Shown: piece by piece, positions 49,017 to 58,652 of the stretch
Position numbering within the stretch: position 1 is the first letter of the stretch
Layout of the letters: each line of letters starts with the position of its first letter
Source: Amycolatopsis sp. DSM 110486
GTDB lineage: Bacteria; Actinomycetota; Actinomycetes; Mycobacteriales; Pseudonocardiaceae
DNA: 64,000 nt
Direction of reading: 5' to 3'
Assembly (NCBI RefSeq): GCF_019468465.1
Contig: NZ_CP080519.1
Location: forward strand, 6,813,001-6,877,000
Position numbers and translations under genes: made by a program
Notes under the pieces: generated by a model
Told to the model about the DNA's origin: nothing
The model's input: only the letters and a program-made list of their open reading frames with translations
The model's database searches: none

Positions 49017-51142
49017 TGGCCACCGGCCGCCACCGGCCGCGGAGAGGCGCTCCGGCCCCACGCGCGCACTGGTTCCTGCTGATCGTGGTGCTGGCCGCCG
49101 TCGTCGGCCTGCTCGCGCTGCACGCCGTGGTTCTGGGGGAGTTCCACAGCGACGAGACCGCGCCCCAGATGACCTCGTCAGGCGTGCCCGACGAGGTGCG
49201 CACCGGCGGCTCCCTGATCGATGACCGCAACGGCTCGCCGGACGTGCGGCGCCCGCCGGACAAGACGCTGGCCCTGACCTTCGACGACGGACCCGACCCG
49301 ACCTGGACTCCGGCGGTCCTCGCCGTTCTCGACCGCTATCACGTCAAGGCCACGTTCTTCGTCACCGGCGGGCACGCGGCCGAGTACCCGGGGCTGGTGC
49401 GCGACATCGCGGCTCACGGTCACGACATCGGCAACCACACGGCCACCCACGTCGATCTCCGTTCGGCCAGCGACCTGCGGACGCAGCTCGAGCTGCGCTT
49501 CACCGATCTCGCCGTGGCCGGTGCGGCCGGGAAGTCCCCGGCGTTGGTCCGTCCGCCGTACTCCGCCACGCCCGCTTCGATCGACAACCCGGCCTGGGCG
49601 TCGATCCAGCGGATCGGCGCCGACGGCAAGATCGCTGTGCTCTCCGACACGGACTCCGAAGACTGGCAGCGGCCCGGGATCGCTTCGATCGTCGCGAACT
49701 CGACCCCGAAGGACGATCGGGGAACCGTCCTGCTCATGCACGACGCGGGCGGTGATCGTTCGCAGACCGTCGCCGCGCTCGACCGGCTGATCCCGGAGCT
49801 GCAGGCCAAGGGGTGGCGGCTGGGTCCGGTGAGCGCCGCGGTCGGTCTCGGCTCGGCCGGGGCTCCCGCCGGTTTCGGCCAGCGAGCGGCCGGCTGGCTG
49901 CTGATCGGCGCGGTGCAGGCCAGCGGCGTGGTCGCGAGTGCGCTGACCGTGCTGCTGATCGTCGCCGGTGTGCTCGCCGGGCTGCGCACCTTGGTCACGC
50001 TGATCACCACCGCGATGCACGTCCGGCGGCGCCGGTCGAGGAGGCTCGGCGCCGTCACCGCACCGGTGACCGTCATCGTCCCCGCCTACAACGAGCGGGC
50101 CGGGATCGAGGCCACGATCCGCTCGGTCCTCGCCTCCGACCACCGCGTCGCGCTGATCGTCGTCGACGACGGGTCGACCGACGGCACCGCCGAACTCGTC
50201 GAGAAGTACGTCGGCCGGCGCGTCCGGCTGATCCGCCAGGCGAACGCGGGGAAGGCCGCGGCGCTCAACGCCGGCATCGCCGCGGCGAGCACGGACCTCG
50301 TGGTGCTCGTCGACGGAGACACGGTGCTGGAACCCGGCACCGTGCGCACCTTGGTCCAGCACTTCGCCGACCCCGGAATCGGGGCGGTGTCCGGCAACGC
50401 GAAGGTCGGCAACCGCCGCGGCCTGCTCGGGCAGTGGCAGCACATCGAGTACGTCATCGGGTTCAACCTCGACCGCCGGCTCTACGACGTGCTGCAGTGC
50501 ATGCCGACCGTGCCGGGCGCGATCGGGGCCTTCCGCCGGTCCGCGGTGCTGCGGCTCGGCGGCATTCCCGTCGACACGCTGGCCGAGGACACGGATCTGA
50601 CCATGGCCATGGAACGCGCCGGCTGGCGGGTCGTCTACGAGCAGGAGGCGCGGGCCTGGACCGAGGCGCCGACGACGCTCGGGCAGCTGTGGAAGCAGCG
50701 GTACCGGTGGTGCTACGGGACGCTGCAGGCGGTGTGGAAGCACCGCCGTGCCGTGCTCGAACGCGGTGCTGCCGGCCGCCTGGGCCGGCGTGGCCTGCCG
50801 TACCTGCTGCTGTTCCAGGTGCTGCTCCCGGTGCTGGCGCCTCTCGTGGACGCCGCCGCGCTCTTCGCGATCCTCACCAGCGACGGGCTCGCCGTCGGCG
50901 CGTACTGGCTGGTTTTCCTGGCGCTGCAAGCGATACCCGCGGGGATCGCGTTCCGGCTCGACGGTGAGCGCCTGCGTTCGCTGTTGCTGCTTCCCCTTCA
51001 GCAGTTCGTGTACCGGCAGCTGATGTACCTCGTCGTCGTGCAGTCCGTGGTGACCGCGCTCGCCGGGGCGCAGCTGCCGTGGCAGAAGCTTCAGCGCACC
51101 GGCCTCGACGCCGACGCTGCGAACCTGCCCGGCGGCTCGTAG
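49016..51142 (+). CDS. Bifunctional polysaccharide deacetylase/processive GT2 (MatB-like)
   Basis: 708 aa. N-terminal membrane helix about 18-40; NodB deacetylase domain about 80-275 with LTFDDGPDP (Asp90, Asp91) and HDIGNHTATH (His141, His145) metal ligands; membrane helices near 300-335; GT2 domain about 345-600 with VIVPAYNE, VVDDGSTDGT, LVDGDT, AEDTDLT and the processive QxxRW motif QRYRW near 561; further helices at the C-terminus. This fuses functions of PgaB and PgaC, which make poly-beta-1,6-N-acetylglucosamine. The same architecture is Streptomyces MatB, needed for mycelial pellet formation. The polymer here is inferred. Confidence 0.9.
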   Translation: MATGRHRPRRGAPAPRAHWFLLIVVLAAVVGLLALHAVVLGEFHSDETAPQMTSSGVPDEVRTGGSLIDDRNGSPDVRRPPDKTLALTFDDGPDPTWTPAVLAVLDRYHVKATFFVTGGHAAEYPGLVRDIAAHGHDIGNHTATHVDLRSASDLRTQLELRFTDLAVAGAAGKSPALVRPPYSATPASIDNPAWASIQRIGADGKIAVLSDTDSEDWQRPGIASIVANSTPKDDRGTVLLMHDAGGDRSQTVAALDRLIPELQAKGWRLGPVSAAVGLGSAGAPAGFGQRAAGWLLIGAVQASGVVASALTVLLIVAGVLAGLRTLVTLITTAMHVRRRRSRRLGAVTAPVTVIVPAYNERAGIEATIRSVLASDHRVALIVVDDGSTDGTAELVEKYVGRRVRLIRQANAGKAAALNAGIAAASTDLVVLVDGDTVLEPGTVRTLVQHFADPGIGAVSGNAKVGNRRGLLGQWQHIEYVIGFNLDRRLYDVLQCMPTVPGAIGAFRRSAVLRLGGIPVDTLAEDTDLTMAMERAGWRVVYEQEARAWTEAPTTLGQLWKQRYRWCYGTLQAVWKHRRAVLERGAAGRLGRRGLPYLLLFQVLLPVLAPLVDAAALFAILTSDGLAVGAYWLVFLALQAIPAGIAFRLDGERLRSLLLLPLQQFVYRQLMYLVVVQSVVTALAGAQLPWQKLQRTGLDADAANLPGGS

Positions 51143-51146
51143 CGGG

Positions 51147-51190
51147 CACCGCATCGCGGTGGGTCCGGGATCCGTGAGCTTCGCTCACGG
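51147..51190 (+). terminator. Paired hairpins after the matB-like gene
   Basis: Two small perfect stems: CACCGC-ATC-GCGGTG (51147-51161) and CCGTGAGC-TTC-GCTCACGG (51172-51190). The second has no T-run, so termination is plausible but not certain. Confidence 0.5.
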
Positions 51191-51326
51191 CTCGTCAGCA
51201 GGAGGCCCCACCCCTGCGCCGTGATCGTCTCAGTGCGCACGTCGAAGGAGCCCCCGCCGCCGGCCATCAGTGAACTCCGGTCCCGGGTGCGGCCTGGTGA
51301 TCGAGCAACCGCGTCTCGAGGCCGGC

Positions 51327-51632
51327 TCAGTTGCGGGACAGGTCGTCGGTCGCGTGGCGGCTCTGGTGTGCCGCAGGAACCCGGCGAGCAGCTCGGGTTC
51401 GGCCTCGCTGTAGTCCGCGAGGATCTCGGCCATCGCCGTGTTCCTCCCGGCGTGGAGCCGGAACAGCTCCCGTTGCGCCCGCGCACGATCCAGCCGCCGT
51501 GCGCCGTCCGCCGACCTGGTGGTGGAACAGCGACAGCTGGGTGCGCAGCTCGCGCAACGACTCCTTGACGACCAACGTCGAACGCCGCCGGCGATGGGCC
51601 TGGCGCGGATGACCGGATAGTACGTAACTCAT
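51327..51632 (-). pseudogene. MarR regulator remnant lacking its winged helix
   Basis: The N-terminal piece (VKESLRELRTQLSLFHHQVGGR) reads in one frame from the ATG at 51632. It then jumps to the MarR C-terminal helices in another frame (RAQRELFRLHAGRNTAMAEI, LADYSEAEPELLAGFLRHT). The very end returns to the first frame (ATDDLSRN, stop at 51327). The about 60-residue winged-helix core expected between them is missing. So one internal deletion with a frameshift plus a second small frameshift. The 306-base frame stays open by chance. The intact ancestor probably controlled the divergent NAD(P)-binding/DoxX pair. Confidence 0.7.
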
Positions 51633-51680
51633 ATGATATGATAATCGTATGGCATGAACTCAGGCTCGGGGATGCCCGTC

Positions 51681-52343
51681 ATGAGACTCACGCTCTTCGC
51701 CGCGACCGGGGGTACCGGCGGCCACGTGCTCGACCGAGCCGTGGCCGCCGGTCACGACGTCACCGCCGTCGTCCGCGACCCCGGCGCGCTCCGCGCATCT
51801 GTGCGCACCGTCGTCGCGGACCTGAACGACCCCGACCCGGCAGTCCTCGAGGCGGCCGTGGCGGGCGCGGACGCCGTGCTTTCCGGGCTGGGGCCGCGCA
51901 AGGCGGCCGAGTACGGCATCGTCTCGCGCGGCACGCGCGCCATCGTCACGGCAATGCGGGCGGCGCGCGTGCGCCGGCTCGTCGTCGTCAGCGTCGCGGG
52001 GGTGCTCGCGCTGCCGACACCCGCACGGCCGCACCCGCCGGGCGACCCCGGCGTGGGGGTCTTTGTGCGGACCGTGCTGAGCCCCCTCGCGCGGCTGCGC
52101 CTGGGCCGGCACTACGCCGACGTGGCGCGGATGGAGGACGACCTGCGCGCCAGCGGGCCCGACTGGACGTCGGTGCAGCTGCCGGTGCTCACCAATCGGC
52201 CGCCCACCGGGCACTACCGGACGTCCTGCGAGCAGAGCGTCCCGCGCGGCTACCGCATCGCACGGGCCGATGCCGCCCACTTCGTGCTCGCGTGCCTCGG
52301 GATGCCCGAGACCGTGGGGCACTCGATCGCCGTCGCGTACTGA
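51681..52343 (+). CDS. NAD(P)H-binding SDR-like protein
   Basis: 220 aa from ATG 51681 (GGGGA at 8 bases; ATGs at 51654 and 51672 are alternatives). Rossmann start RLTLFAATGGTGGHVLDRAVAAGHDVTAVVRDP, then LNDPDPAVLEAAVAGADAVLSGLGPR and RLVVVSVAGV. Atypical SDR of the NmrA/biliverdin-reductase-B type. Such proteins often pair with DoxX genes and MarR regulators in redox stress units. Confidence 0.83.
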   Translation: MRLTLFAATGGTGGHVLDRAVAAGHDVTAVVRDPGALRASVRTVVADLNDPDPAVLEAAVAGADAVLSGLGPRKAAEYGIVSRGTRAIVTAMRAARVRRLVVVSVAGVLALPTPARPHPPGDPGVGVFVRTVLSPLARLRLGRHYADVARMEDDLRASGPDWTSVQLPVLTNRPPTGHYRTSCEQSVPRGYRIARADAAHFVLACLGMPETVGHSIAVAY

Positions 52344-52359
52344 CCCTGGAGCGTCCCCG

Positions 52360-52719
52360 ATGTCCACCACTTTCCTCGTCGTGACTCTGATCGCCGTGCT
52401 GTGCAACGGTTTCTCCGGCATCGCCGCGTTGCTCCACTTCGGACCCATCCTGCCGGGCATGACCCGCGCCGGGGTGCCGGAGTCCTGGCTGACGTTCCCG
52501 ATCGGCACGCTCAAGACCGCCGGCGCGGTCGGGTTGCCGGCAGGGGTCCTGGGCGTCCCGCAAGTGGGCCGGGCGGCCGCGATCGGCCTCGTGCTGTTCT
52601 TCGTTTGCGCCCTCTACACCCACACCCGCGCACGTGACTACACCGCGCAGTTCGGGCTTGCCGTCGCCTTCCTGCTGCTCAACGTCGCCGCCCTGCTGCT
52701 GGGCCTGCAGGCCGCTTGA
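52360..52719 (+). CDS. DoxX family membrane protein
   Basis: 119 aa, TGGAG upstream of the ATG. Four membrane helices; typical DoxX features are FGPILPGMTRAGVPESWLTF, IGTLKTAGAVGLPAG and CALYTHTRARDY. DoxX-like proteins associate with redox enzymes in the membrane. It follows the NAD(P)-binding gene by 16 bases, so the two are an operon. Confidence 0.82.
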   Translation: MSTTFLVVTLIAVLCNGFSGIAALLHFGPILPGMTRAGVPESWLTFPIGTLKTAGAVGLPAGVLGVPQVGRAAAIGLVLFFVCALYTHTRARDYTAQFGLAVAFLLLNVAALLLGLQAA

Positions 52720-52833
52720 CCCGCGCTGGCCGTGCGGCCGGTCCGACGTCAGGCACCGGCCGGCCTCGCGACGAGCCGGGCCTGCCCGGCCGCGGCAGAC
52801 ACGTCGCTGCACGCGGCCGGAGCGGCCCATCGC

Positions 52834-53298
52834 CTACGCGGGCTCCTCGTAGCGGATGTCGTACTCGGCGGCGATGGGGTTGATCTTCCGCGGGTCCAGC
52901 GCCCCGTCGGTCAGCACCGCCGGGCCGGCTTCGAACAGGTCCTCCAGGTAGCACTCCCAGCCGCCCGGTGACGAGATCTGCAGCAATCGCGGCGGTGGCG
53001 ACGACACGCGGCGCAGTGCGTGCGGGACCCCGTGCGGCAGCAGGACGAACATGCCTTTCGTCGCGGTGAACACACGGTCGTCGAAGTCGACGCCGAGCTC
53101 ACCGTCCAGTACGTAGATGCACTCGTCCGCGACGTGGTGCGTGTGCCGCGGGATGTCGCGGGCGAGAACCACCTCCAGCAGCGAGAACCGGCCTTCGGTA
53201 TCGCTGGTCATGGCCTTCACCGCGAAGGCCGGAGGCAGTGGTACGCGCCCTGGGCGTACCTCGCCGGGTTCGAGCAGAAAAAAACGATCGTCGGGCAT
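52834..53298 (-). CDS. Cupin-domain protein
   Basis: 154 aa from ATG 53298 with GGAGG upstream; the extension to 53394 was rejected. Cupin motif 1 RHTHHVADECIYVLDGELGV (His, His, Glu) and motif 2 PHGVPHALRR (His) give a likely metal site. Possible dioxygenase, isomerase or sensor; substrate unknown. Divergent from a TetR gene. Confidence 0.8.
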   Translation of the reverse strand: MPDDRFFLLEPGEVRPGRVPLPPAFAVKAMTSDTEGRFSLLEVVLARDIPRHTHHVADECIYVLDGELGVDFDDRVFTATKGMFVLLPHGVPHALRRVSSPPPRLLQISSPGGWECYLEDLFEAGPAVLTDGALDPRKINPIAAEYDIRYEEPA

Positions 53299-53340
53299 GG
53301 GTGATACCCTCCATCTGCCAAGAATCGGAACCGGACTCCG

Positions 53341-53357
53341 ACTCCGTATTACTGAGT
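53341..53357. promoter_or_regulatory. ACTC-N9-GAGT repeat between cupin and TetR genes
   Basis: ACTCCGTATTACTGAGT is a short inverted repeat ending 6 bases before the TetR GTG start, in the divergent promoter region. Candidate TetR operator. Confidence 0.4.
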
Positions 53358-53363
53358 GTATCC

Positions 53364-53957
53364 GTGGAGAGAACGCAGTTGTCAAGTTCGCCACCGCGCA
53401 AGCCGCGAGCCGACGCCGCGCGTAACCGCGCCCGGATTCTTGCGGTCGCCCGCACCCTGCTTGCCGAGCACGGCAGCGAGGTGCAACTACCCGAAGTAGC
53501 TCGCGCTGCCGGAGTCGGCACCGGCACGGTGTATCGCCATTTCCCCACCCAGCGTGACCTCGTCGAGGCCGCGGCCGAACTGCGCTTCGCCGAGATCGAG
53601 GAGTTCGCCCGCACCCGATGCCTGCGCGCCGAACCAGGACACGCGCTGGCCGGCTACCTCCACCACGTCGGCGAGGTGCTGGCCGCCGACCGCGGACTCT
53701 CCGAGTCGATCGAGGGCGCGCGGCAGTCGGCGAGCAGTGAACCGCGAGGCGAGACCCGCGCCCAACTCGAAACCGTCGTCGGTGAGCTCATCGAGCGCGA
53801 CCGGGGGGCCGGCACGCTCCGCGACGACTGCACGGTCGCGGACGTGTACATGATCGTCGGGTCGGTCTCGGCGACCATCCGCAGCGAAGCCGGCGACTGG
53901 CGGCGCTTGCTCGAGATCGTGCTCGACGGGCTGCGCCCACCGACCGGCGCGCGCTGA
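53364..53957 (+). CDS. TetR family transcriptional regulator
   Basis: 197 aa from GTG 53364. HTH: RARILAVARTLLAEHGSEVQLPEVARAAGVGTGTVYRHFPTQRDLVE. The C-terminal domain (SBP-type) is helical. Divergent from the cupin gene, which it likely represses together with itself. Confidence 0.84.
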   Translation: MERTQLSSSPPRKPRADAARNRARILAVARTLLAEHGSEVQLPEVARAAGVGTGTVYRHFPTQRDLVEAAAELRFAEIEEFARTRCLRAEPGHALAGYLHHVGEVLAADRGLSESIEGARQSASSEPRGETRAQLETVVGELIERDRGAGTLRDDCTVADVYMIVGSVSATIRSEAGDWRRLLEIVLDGLRPPTGAR

Positions 53958-54124
53958 GCAAACGCCTCAGCCGGCGGCCAGTTCATCGGCGGCGTCGCAC
54001 ACGACCGAGCACGATCCCGGCACCGTGCAGCTCATCTTGGCCAACGCGACCTACCTCAGCGGGCGGATCGCCGACGCCCACGCCCGATTTCGGTTCTTGC
54101 CAAGGCTGCGGCCTGTCGCGGTGG

Positions 54125-55192
54125 TCAGCTGCTGCTTTCGCGGACTTGGAGGGTCGGGGTGAGGCGGGCGGACTCGGCGGGTTCGCCGTGCATGACGGCG
54201 TGCAGGAGACGCACGGCGGCCTGGCCGATCTCGAACATCGGGGAGCGCACAGAGGACAGCGGGATCGGCAGCTCGGCGGCCAGCGAGGTGTCGTTGAACC
54301 CGACGACCGCGCAGTCGCGGCCCACGGTGAGGCCGTGGGAGCGCAGCGCGCCCATCGCGCCGATCGCGGCGAAGTCGTTGACCGCGAACAACGCCGACGG
54401 GCGGCGGCCCGAGGCGAGGATCTGCTCGGCGGCTTCCCGGCCGCCCTGGGTGTCGAAGCGGGACAGCACGATGTCGTCGGCGGCGATGTCGCCGCCGAGT
54501 TCACGCCAGCGGTGGACGAAGCCGGCGGTGCGGTCCACGCCGGTGGTCGCGTAGGCCTCGCCGGCGATCACGCAGACGTCGCGGTGTCCCTTGTCCCACA
54601 GGTGTTCGGCGACCAGTTCGCCGCCGCGGGTGTCGTCGCAGGTGGCGGACGGGATCTCGGGGTGGTGGCGGTTCATGAGCACGAACGGCACGGCCCGGCG
54701 GCGCAGGTCGGACAGCACCATGTCGACGTCCAGGTGCCGGTCGCCGATGATCAGCCCGTCGACGCGGCGGGCGAGCATCAGCTCGACCTTGCGGCGCTGC
54801 TCGTCCACGTCGTCGCGGGAGTTGGTGACGAACGAGGAGTAACCGATGGTCGCCGCTTCGGCTTCGACTCCCTCGTACATCACGGCCAGCACGAGGTCGG
54901 ACAGCCGTGGCACGACCACGCCGAGCAGCCGCGTGCGGCGCGTGCGCAGGCCGGACGCCTGCGGGTCGGGGGAGTAGCCGAGCTCGGCGGCGAGCTCCCG
55001 GATCCGGCGCGCGGTGGCGTCCGACGCCGCGCCGCGTGCCGATTCCGGATCGGAGTGCAGCACACGGGACACGGTCGACGGGTGGATGCCCAGCTGCTGG
55101 GCCAGATCCTTCAAGGTCGGCACGTGCTCGACGGCCGCCCCGTCTCCGGCGGCCGTGCCATCGCCTTCCCGCGCAGCCTTCGCCCTGGGCAA
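54125..55192 (-). CDS. LacI family regulator of the asparaginase-SDR cluster
   Basis: 355 aa from TTG 55192, preceded by GGAGAGGTGGGGG; GTG 55123 is an alternative without RBS. HTH TLKDLAQQLGIHPSTVSRVLH about residues 25-45, hinge region, then a periplasmic-binding-protein-like effector domain (LLGVVVPRLSDLVLAVMYEGVEAEA, VDGLIIGDRH, ALFAVNDFAAIGAMGALRSHGLTVG, VGFNDTSLAAELPIPLSSVRSP). Two matching palindromes lie between it and the divergent operon. An inducer from the pathway, likely a sugar-like or amide compound, would release it. Confidence 0.9.
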   Translation of the reverse strand: MPRAKAAREGDGTAAGDGAAVEHVPTLKDLAQQLGIHPSTVSRVLHSDPESARGAASDATARRIRELAAELGYSPDPQASGLRTRRTRLLGVVVPRLSDLVLAVMYEGVEAEAATIGYSSFVTNSRDDVDEQRRKVELMLARRVDGLIIGDRHLDVDMVLSDLRRRAVPFVLMNRHHPEIPSATCDDTRGGELVAEHLWDKGHRDVCVIAGEAYATTGVDRTAGFVHRWRELGGDIAADDIVLSRFDTQGGREAAEQILASGRRPSALFAVNDFAAIGAMGALRSHGLTVGRDCAVVGFNDTSLAAELPIPLSSVRSPMFEIGQAAVRLLHAVMHGEPAESARLTPTLQVRESSS

Positions 55193-55257
55193 GCCCCCAC
55201 CTCTCCGCGGGGTATTGACCCCGATTCGACGCACACCGTACAGTCCGCAGCCATCGT

Positions 55258-55306
55258 ACCCAATCGTTTGGGTACGCCACGGGCACCGTAACCCAAACGA
55301 TTGGGT
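55258..55306. promoter_or_regulatory. Twin LacI operators
   Basis: ACCCAATCGTTTGGGT (55258-55273) and its exact reverse complement ACCCAAACGATTGGGT (55291-55306), each a near-perfect palindrome, are 33 bases apart, three helical turns. They sit between the divergent LacI and asparaginase starts; the second is 37 bases before the asparaginase GTG. Strong LacI-type operators, allowing cooperative or looped binding. Confidence 0.85.
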
Positions 55307-55343
55307 TCGGAAACGACCAGGTAACGACGGAGGTAGAGCGTTC

Positions 55344-56333
55344 GTGACGACCGGCCGGACGAGGGAACGAGGTGAGCACGTCGTGCTGCTCGCGACCGGC
55401 GGCACGATCTCCTCCCGCAGCCGTGCGGAGCTGGACGGCGCCGCCGTCGCCTCGGACGGCGCCGACGACCTGCTGCGCAGCACCGGCGGGCCGCACTCGC
55501 TGCCAGTGCGCGTGGTCGACGTGCTGCGGGTCGGTTCGTACATGCTCGACGTGGACGACATGCTGCTGGTCTGCGCCCGGATCCGTGAAGCGCTGGCTGA
55601 CCCCGCGGTGGTCGGCGTCGTGGTCACGCACGGCACCGACACCATGGAGGAGACGGCGTTCCTCGCCGACCTCGTGCACGCGGACCCGCGCCCGGTGGTG
55701 TTCACCGGCGCGCAGCGGGCCGCGGACGCGCCCAACCCGGACGGCCCGGACAACCTGGCCCGCGCCCTGGCCCTCGCGGGCACGCCCGACACCCGCGACC
55801 GCGGGGTGCTGGTCTGCTTCGCGGGCGAGGTGTTCGCCGCCCGCGGGGTGCGCAAGTCGGAAACCCTGCTGGCCCACGCGTTCAGCAATCCCGACGAGGG
55901 CCGCGACGGCTGGGCCGGCGACCGGCCCGAGCCGCTGCCGCTGCCGGACGGCGGCGCCGGCTGCCGCGTCGACTTGGTGGCGTCCTACCCGGGCGCCGAC
56001 GCGGCGCACCTGCGCGCGTCGCTGGCCGCCGGCGCGGCCGGAATCGTGCTGCAGGGGACCGGGATCGGCAACGCCAACCCGGTGCTGTGCGAGGCCGTCG
56101 CCGAGGCCACCGCGCGGGGCCTGGTGGTGGTCACCAGCACTCGCGTCGAGGCCGGCCCGGTCGTCCCGGTGTACGGCGCCGGCGGCGGCAAGGACCTGCT
56201 GGCCGCCGGCGCGATCCCGACTGGGCTGCTACGTCCTTCCCAGTCGCTCATCCTGCTGTCTTTGCTCCTGCGGCTCGGGTGGTCCCGCGAAGACATCGCG
56301 GCGGCCTTCGCGCGGAGGGGAGGCGAACCCTGA
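55344..56333 (+). CDS. L-asparaginase family amidohydrolase
   Basis: 329 aa from GTG after GGAGGTAGAG. Catalytic motifs: [10 protein letters not shown] (Thr21 near the start) and [15 protein letters not shown] with the second Thr-Asp pair; [10 protein letters not shown] also fits. No signal peptide, so cytoplasmic. Asparaginases hydrolyse Asn/Gln side-chain amides, but in this cluster the substrate may be another amide. First gene of the LacI-controlled operon. Confidence 0.88.
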   Translation: MTTGRTRERGEHVVLLATGGTISSRSRAELDGAAVASDGADDLLRSTGGPHSLPVRVVDVLRVGSYMLDVDDMLLVCARIREALADPAVVGVVVTHGTDTMEETAFLADLVHADPRPVVFTGAQRAADAPNPDGPDNLARALALAGTPDTRDRGVLVCFAGEVFAARGVRKSETLLAHAFSNPDEGRDGWAGDRPEPLPLPDGGAGCRVDLVASYPGADAAHLRASLAAGAAGIVLQGTGIGNANPVLCEAVAEATARGLVVVTSTRVEAGPVVPVYGAGGGKDLLAAGAIPTGLLRPSQSLILLSLLLRLGWSREDIAAAFARRGGEP

Positions 56334-56385
56334 CTCCGTTGCTCGGCCCGCATCCGTTGTTCCCCACTCCACGAAAGGCTTGTTC

Positions 56386-57276
56386 ATGACGAAGGACATC
56401 CAGGTCGCGTTCGGCATCGACGTCGATGCCGTGGCCGGCCAGCTCGGCTCCTACGGCGGTGAAGACTCGCCCTGCGACATCTCCCGCGGGATGTTCAGCG
56501 GCGAGGTCGGCGGCCCGCGGTTGCTGCGTCTGTTCGAGCGGTACGGGCTGACCACGACGTGGTTCGTGCCCGGCCACTCCATCGAGACCTTCCCCGACCT
56601 GACCCGCGCCATCGTCGACGCCGGGCACGAGATCGGTGCGCACGGCTACTCGCACGAGAACCCGATCGCGATGACCCGCGAGCAGGAGACGGCCATCCTG
56701 GACCGCTCGATCGACCTGATCGAGAAGGTCGCCGGCCGCCGGCCCACCGGCTACGTGGCGCCGTGGTGGGAATTTTCCCCCGTCACCAACGAGATCCTGC
56801 TCGAACGCGGCATCAAGTACGACCACTCGCTGATGCACCGCGACTTCGAGCCGTACTACGTCCGGGTCGGCGACAGCTGGACCAAGATTGACTACGCCCA
56901 GCCGGCCGAGACCTGGATGAAGCCCCTGGTCCGCGGCGAGGAGACGGACCTGGTCGAGATCCCGGCGAACTGGTACCTCGACGACCTGCCGCCGATGATG
57001 TTCGTCAAGGCGTCGGCCAACTCGCACGGCTTCGTCAGCCCGCGCGAGCTCGGCCAGACCTGGCAGGACCAATTCGACTGGGTCTACCGCGAGATGGACC
57101 AGGCCACCTTCACCATGACCATCCACCCGGACGTGTCCGGGCGGCCGCAGGTGCTGCTCATGCTGGAGCGGCTCATCGACCACATCAACTCCCACGATGG
57201 CGTCAGCTGGCTGACCTTCGACCAGATCGCCGACTCCTTCCTCGCCCGCAACCCCCGGAAGGGAGCCGGGTCGTGA
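56386..57276 (+). CDS. Polysaccharide-deacetylase-fold enzyme, H. pylori PgdA-like
   Basis: 296 aa. Very similar over its length to HP0310 (PgdA) as remembered: [104 protein letters not shown]. Metal ligands Asp14, His86 and His90 match HpPgdA numbering. No signal peptide or membrane anchor, unlike typical wall deacetylases. Related NodB-fold enzymes include cyclic imidases and PuuE allantoinase, so a small imide or ureide substrate is plausible beside asparaginase. Confidence 0.88.
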   Translation: MTKDIQVAFGIDVDAVAGQLGSYGGEDSPCDISRGMFSGEVGGPRLLRLFERYGLTTTWFVPGHSIETFPDLTRAIVDAGHEIGAHGYSHENPIAMTREQETAILDRSIDLIEKVAGRRPTGYVAPWWEFSPVTNEILLERGIKYDHSLMHRDFEPYYVRVGDSWTKIDYAQPAETWMKPLVRGEETDLVEIPANWYLDDLPPMMFVKASANSHGFVSPRELGQTWQDQFDWVYREMDQATFTMTIHPDVSGRPQVLLMLERLIDHINSHDGVSWLTFDQIADSFLARNPRKGAGS

Positions 57277-58652
57277 GCGTCGAACCCCTCGACCTGACGG
57301 CGCCCGCCGTTGACGAGAAGCGCAGATTCCCCGCCTTCTCCCGGAAATCCACCCGCACCGCCACCGTCCTGGCGCTGATCGCCTGGACCATCGCGGTGTT
57401 CGACTACGGCCTGTTCGGCACGCTGCTGCCCGCGATGCAGGAGTCGTTCGGCTGGACCGCGTCCGAGGCCTACCAGATCAACACGTGGATCGCCGTGGGC
57501 ACCGCGATCGTGTGCTTCGGGATCGGCCCGATCATCGACCGGCTCGGCCGCCGCCGCGGCATGATGACCACCATCGGCGGCACCGCGATCATCTCCACCC
57601 TGACCGCGCTGATCCCGGCCGCGCTCGGCGCGGTCAGCGGCGTGATCCTCACCGTCATCCGCTCGTTCGGCGGGCTCGGGTTCTCCGAGCAGGCGGTGAA
57701 CGCGACCTACATGAACGAGGTCTACCAGGTCACCGAGGACGAGAAACGCCGCAAGCGCCCCGGTTTCTACTACTCGTTCATCCAGGGTGGCTGGCCGCTC
57801 GGCTTCCTGCTCTCCAGCGCGCTCGCGTTCGTCTTCCTGGACTCGCTGGGCTGGCGCGCGCTGTACGTGATGGCCGCGGTCCCGGCGGCGATCGTGGTGT
57901 GGGTGATCTGGCGCAAGCTGCGCGAGACGCCGCAGTTCGAGCTGCACCAGAAGCTGACCGAACTGGAGAAGGGCGGGCGCGCGACCGACGCGCACGCGCT
58001 GGCCGCGTCCTACGGCGTCGAGCACTCCTCGGCCTCGCCGCTCAAGCGGCTGTGGGAACCGGCGTTCCGGCGCAACACGATCGTGCTGTCGCTGGCGTGG
58101 ATCCTGAACTTCTTCGGCATCGCGATCTTCAGCGTGCTGGGCAGCTCGGTGTTGAAGAACGCCAAGGACGTTTCGCTGTCCAGCGCGTTCTGGATGCTGA
58201 TCGTGATCAACGCCATCGGCTACTTCGGATACGTGTTCCACGGCTGGCTCGGCGACCGGATCGGCCGCAAGCGCACCATCATCATCGGCTGGATCATCTC
58301 CGGCCTGTGCTTCGCGCTGATGCTCAGCCCGGCCGCGAGCACTTCGTTCGTGATCATCCTGACCTACGGCGCCGGGTTGTTCTTCCTGGTCGGCCCGTAC
58401 GCGGCCATCCAGTACTTCATGGCCGAGTGCTACCCGGTCAGCTGCCGGGCCACTGGCACGTCGTTCATCGGCGCGATGAGCCAGCCCGGCACGATCATCG
58501 GCGGCGCCCTGTTCACCGCGGTCGCGGCGGGTTCGGGCACCGGGGCGGCGGCCCTGTGGGTCGGCGCGCTCGGCACCGTGGTCTCCGGTGTGCTGATGAT
58601 CGCCGCCAAACCGCCCGTCGTCGCCCTGCGAGAGGACCACGCGGATGTCTGA
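57273..58652 (+). CDS. MFS transporter (MHS/sialate-type symporter)
   Basis: 459 aa, GTG overlapping the previous stop (GTGA). Twelve membrane helices; first-loop motif [14 protein letters not shown] and second-half repeat [17 protein letters not shown]; a long central loop (about 190-255) with charged residues. Resembles metabolite:H+ symporters that import organic acids or sialate-like compounds. Likely brings in the cluster's substrate. Cytoplasmic location of the two hydrolases fits uptake before breakdown. Confidence 0.88.
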   Translation: MSVEPLDLTAPAVDEKRRFPAFSRKSTRTATVLALIAWTIAVFDYGLFGTLLPAMQESFGWTASEAYQINTWIAVGTAIVCFGIGPIIDRLGRRRGMMTTIGGTAIISTLTALIPAALGAVSGVILTVIRSFGGLGFSEQAVNATYMNEVYQVTEDEKRRKRPGFYYSFIQGGWPLGFLLSSALAFVFLDSLGWRALYVMAAVPAAIVVWVIWRKLRETPQFELHQKLTELEKGGRATDAHALAASYGVEHSSASPLKRLWEPAFRRNTIVLSLAWILNFFGIAIFSVLGSSVLKNAKDVSLSSAFWMLIVINAIGYFGYVFHGWLGDRIGRKRTIIIGWIISGLCFALMLSPAASTSFVIILTYGAGLFFLVGPYAAIQYFMAECYPVSCRATGTSFIGAMSQPGTIIGGALFTAVAAGSGTGAAALWVGALGTVVSGVLMIAAKPPVVALREDHADV

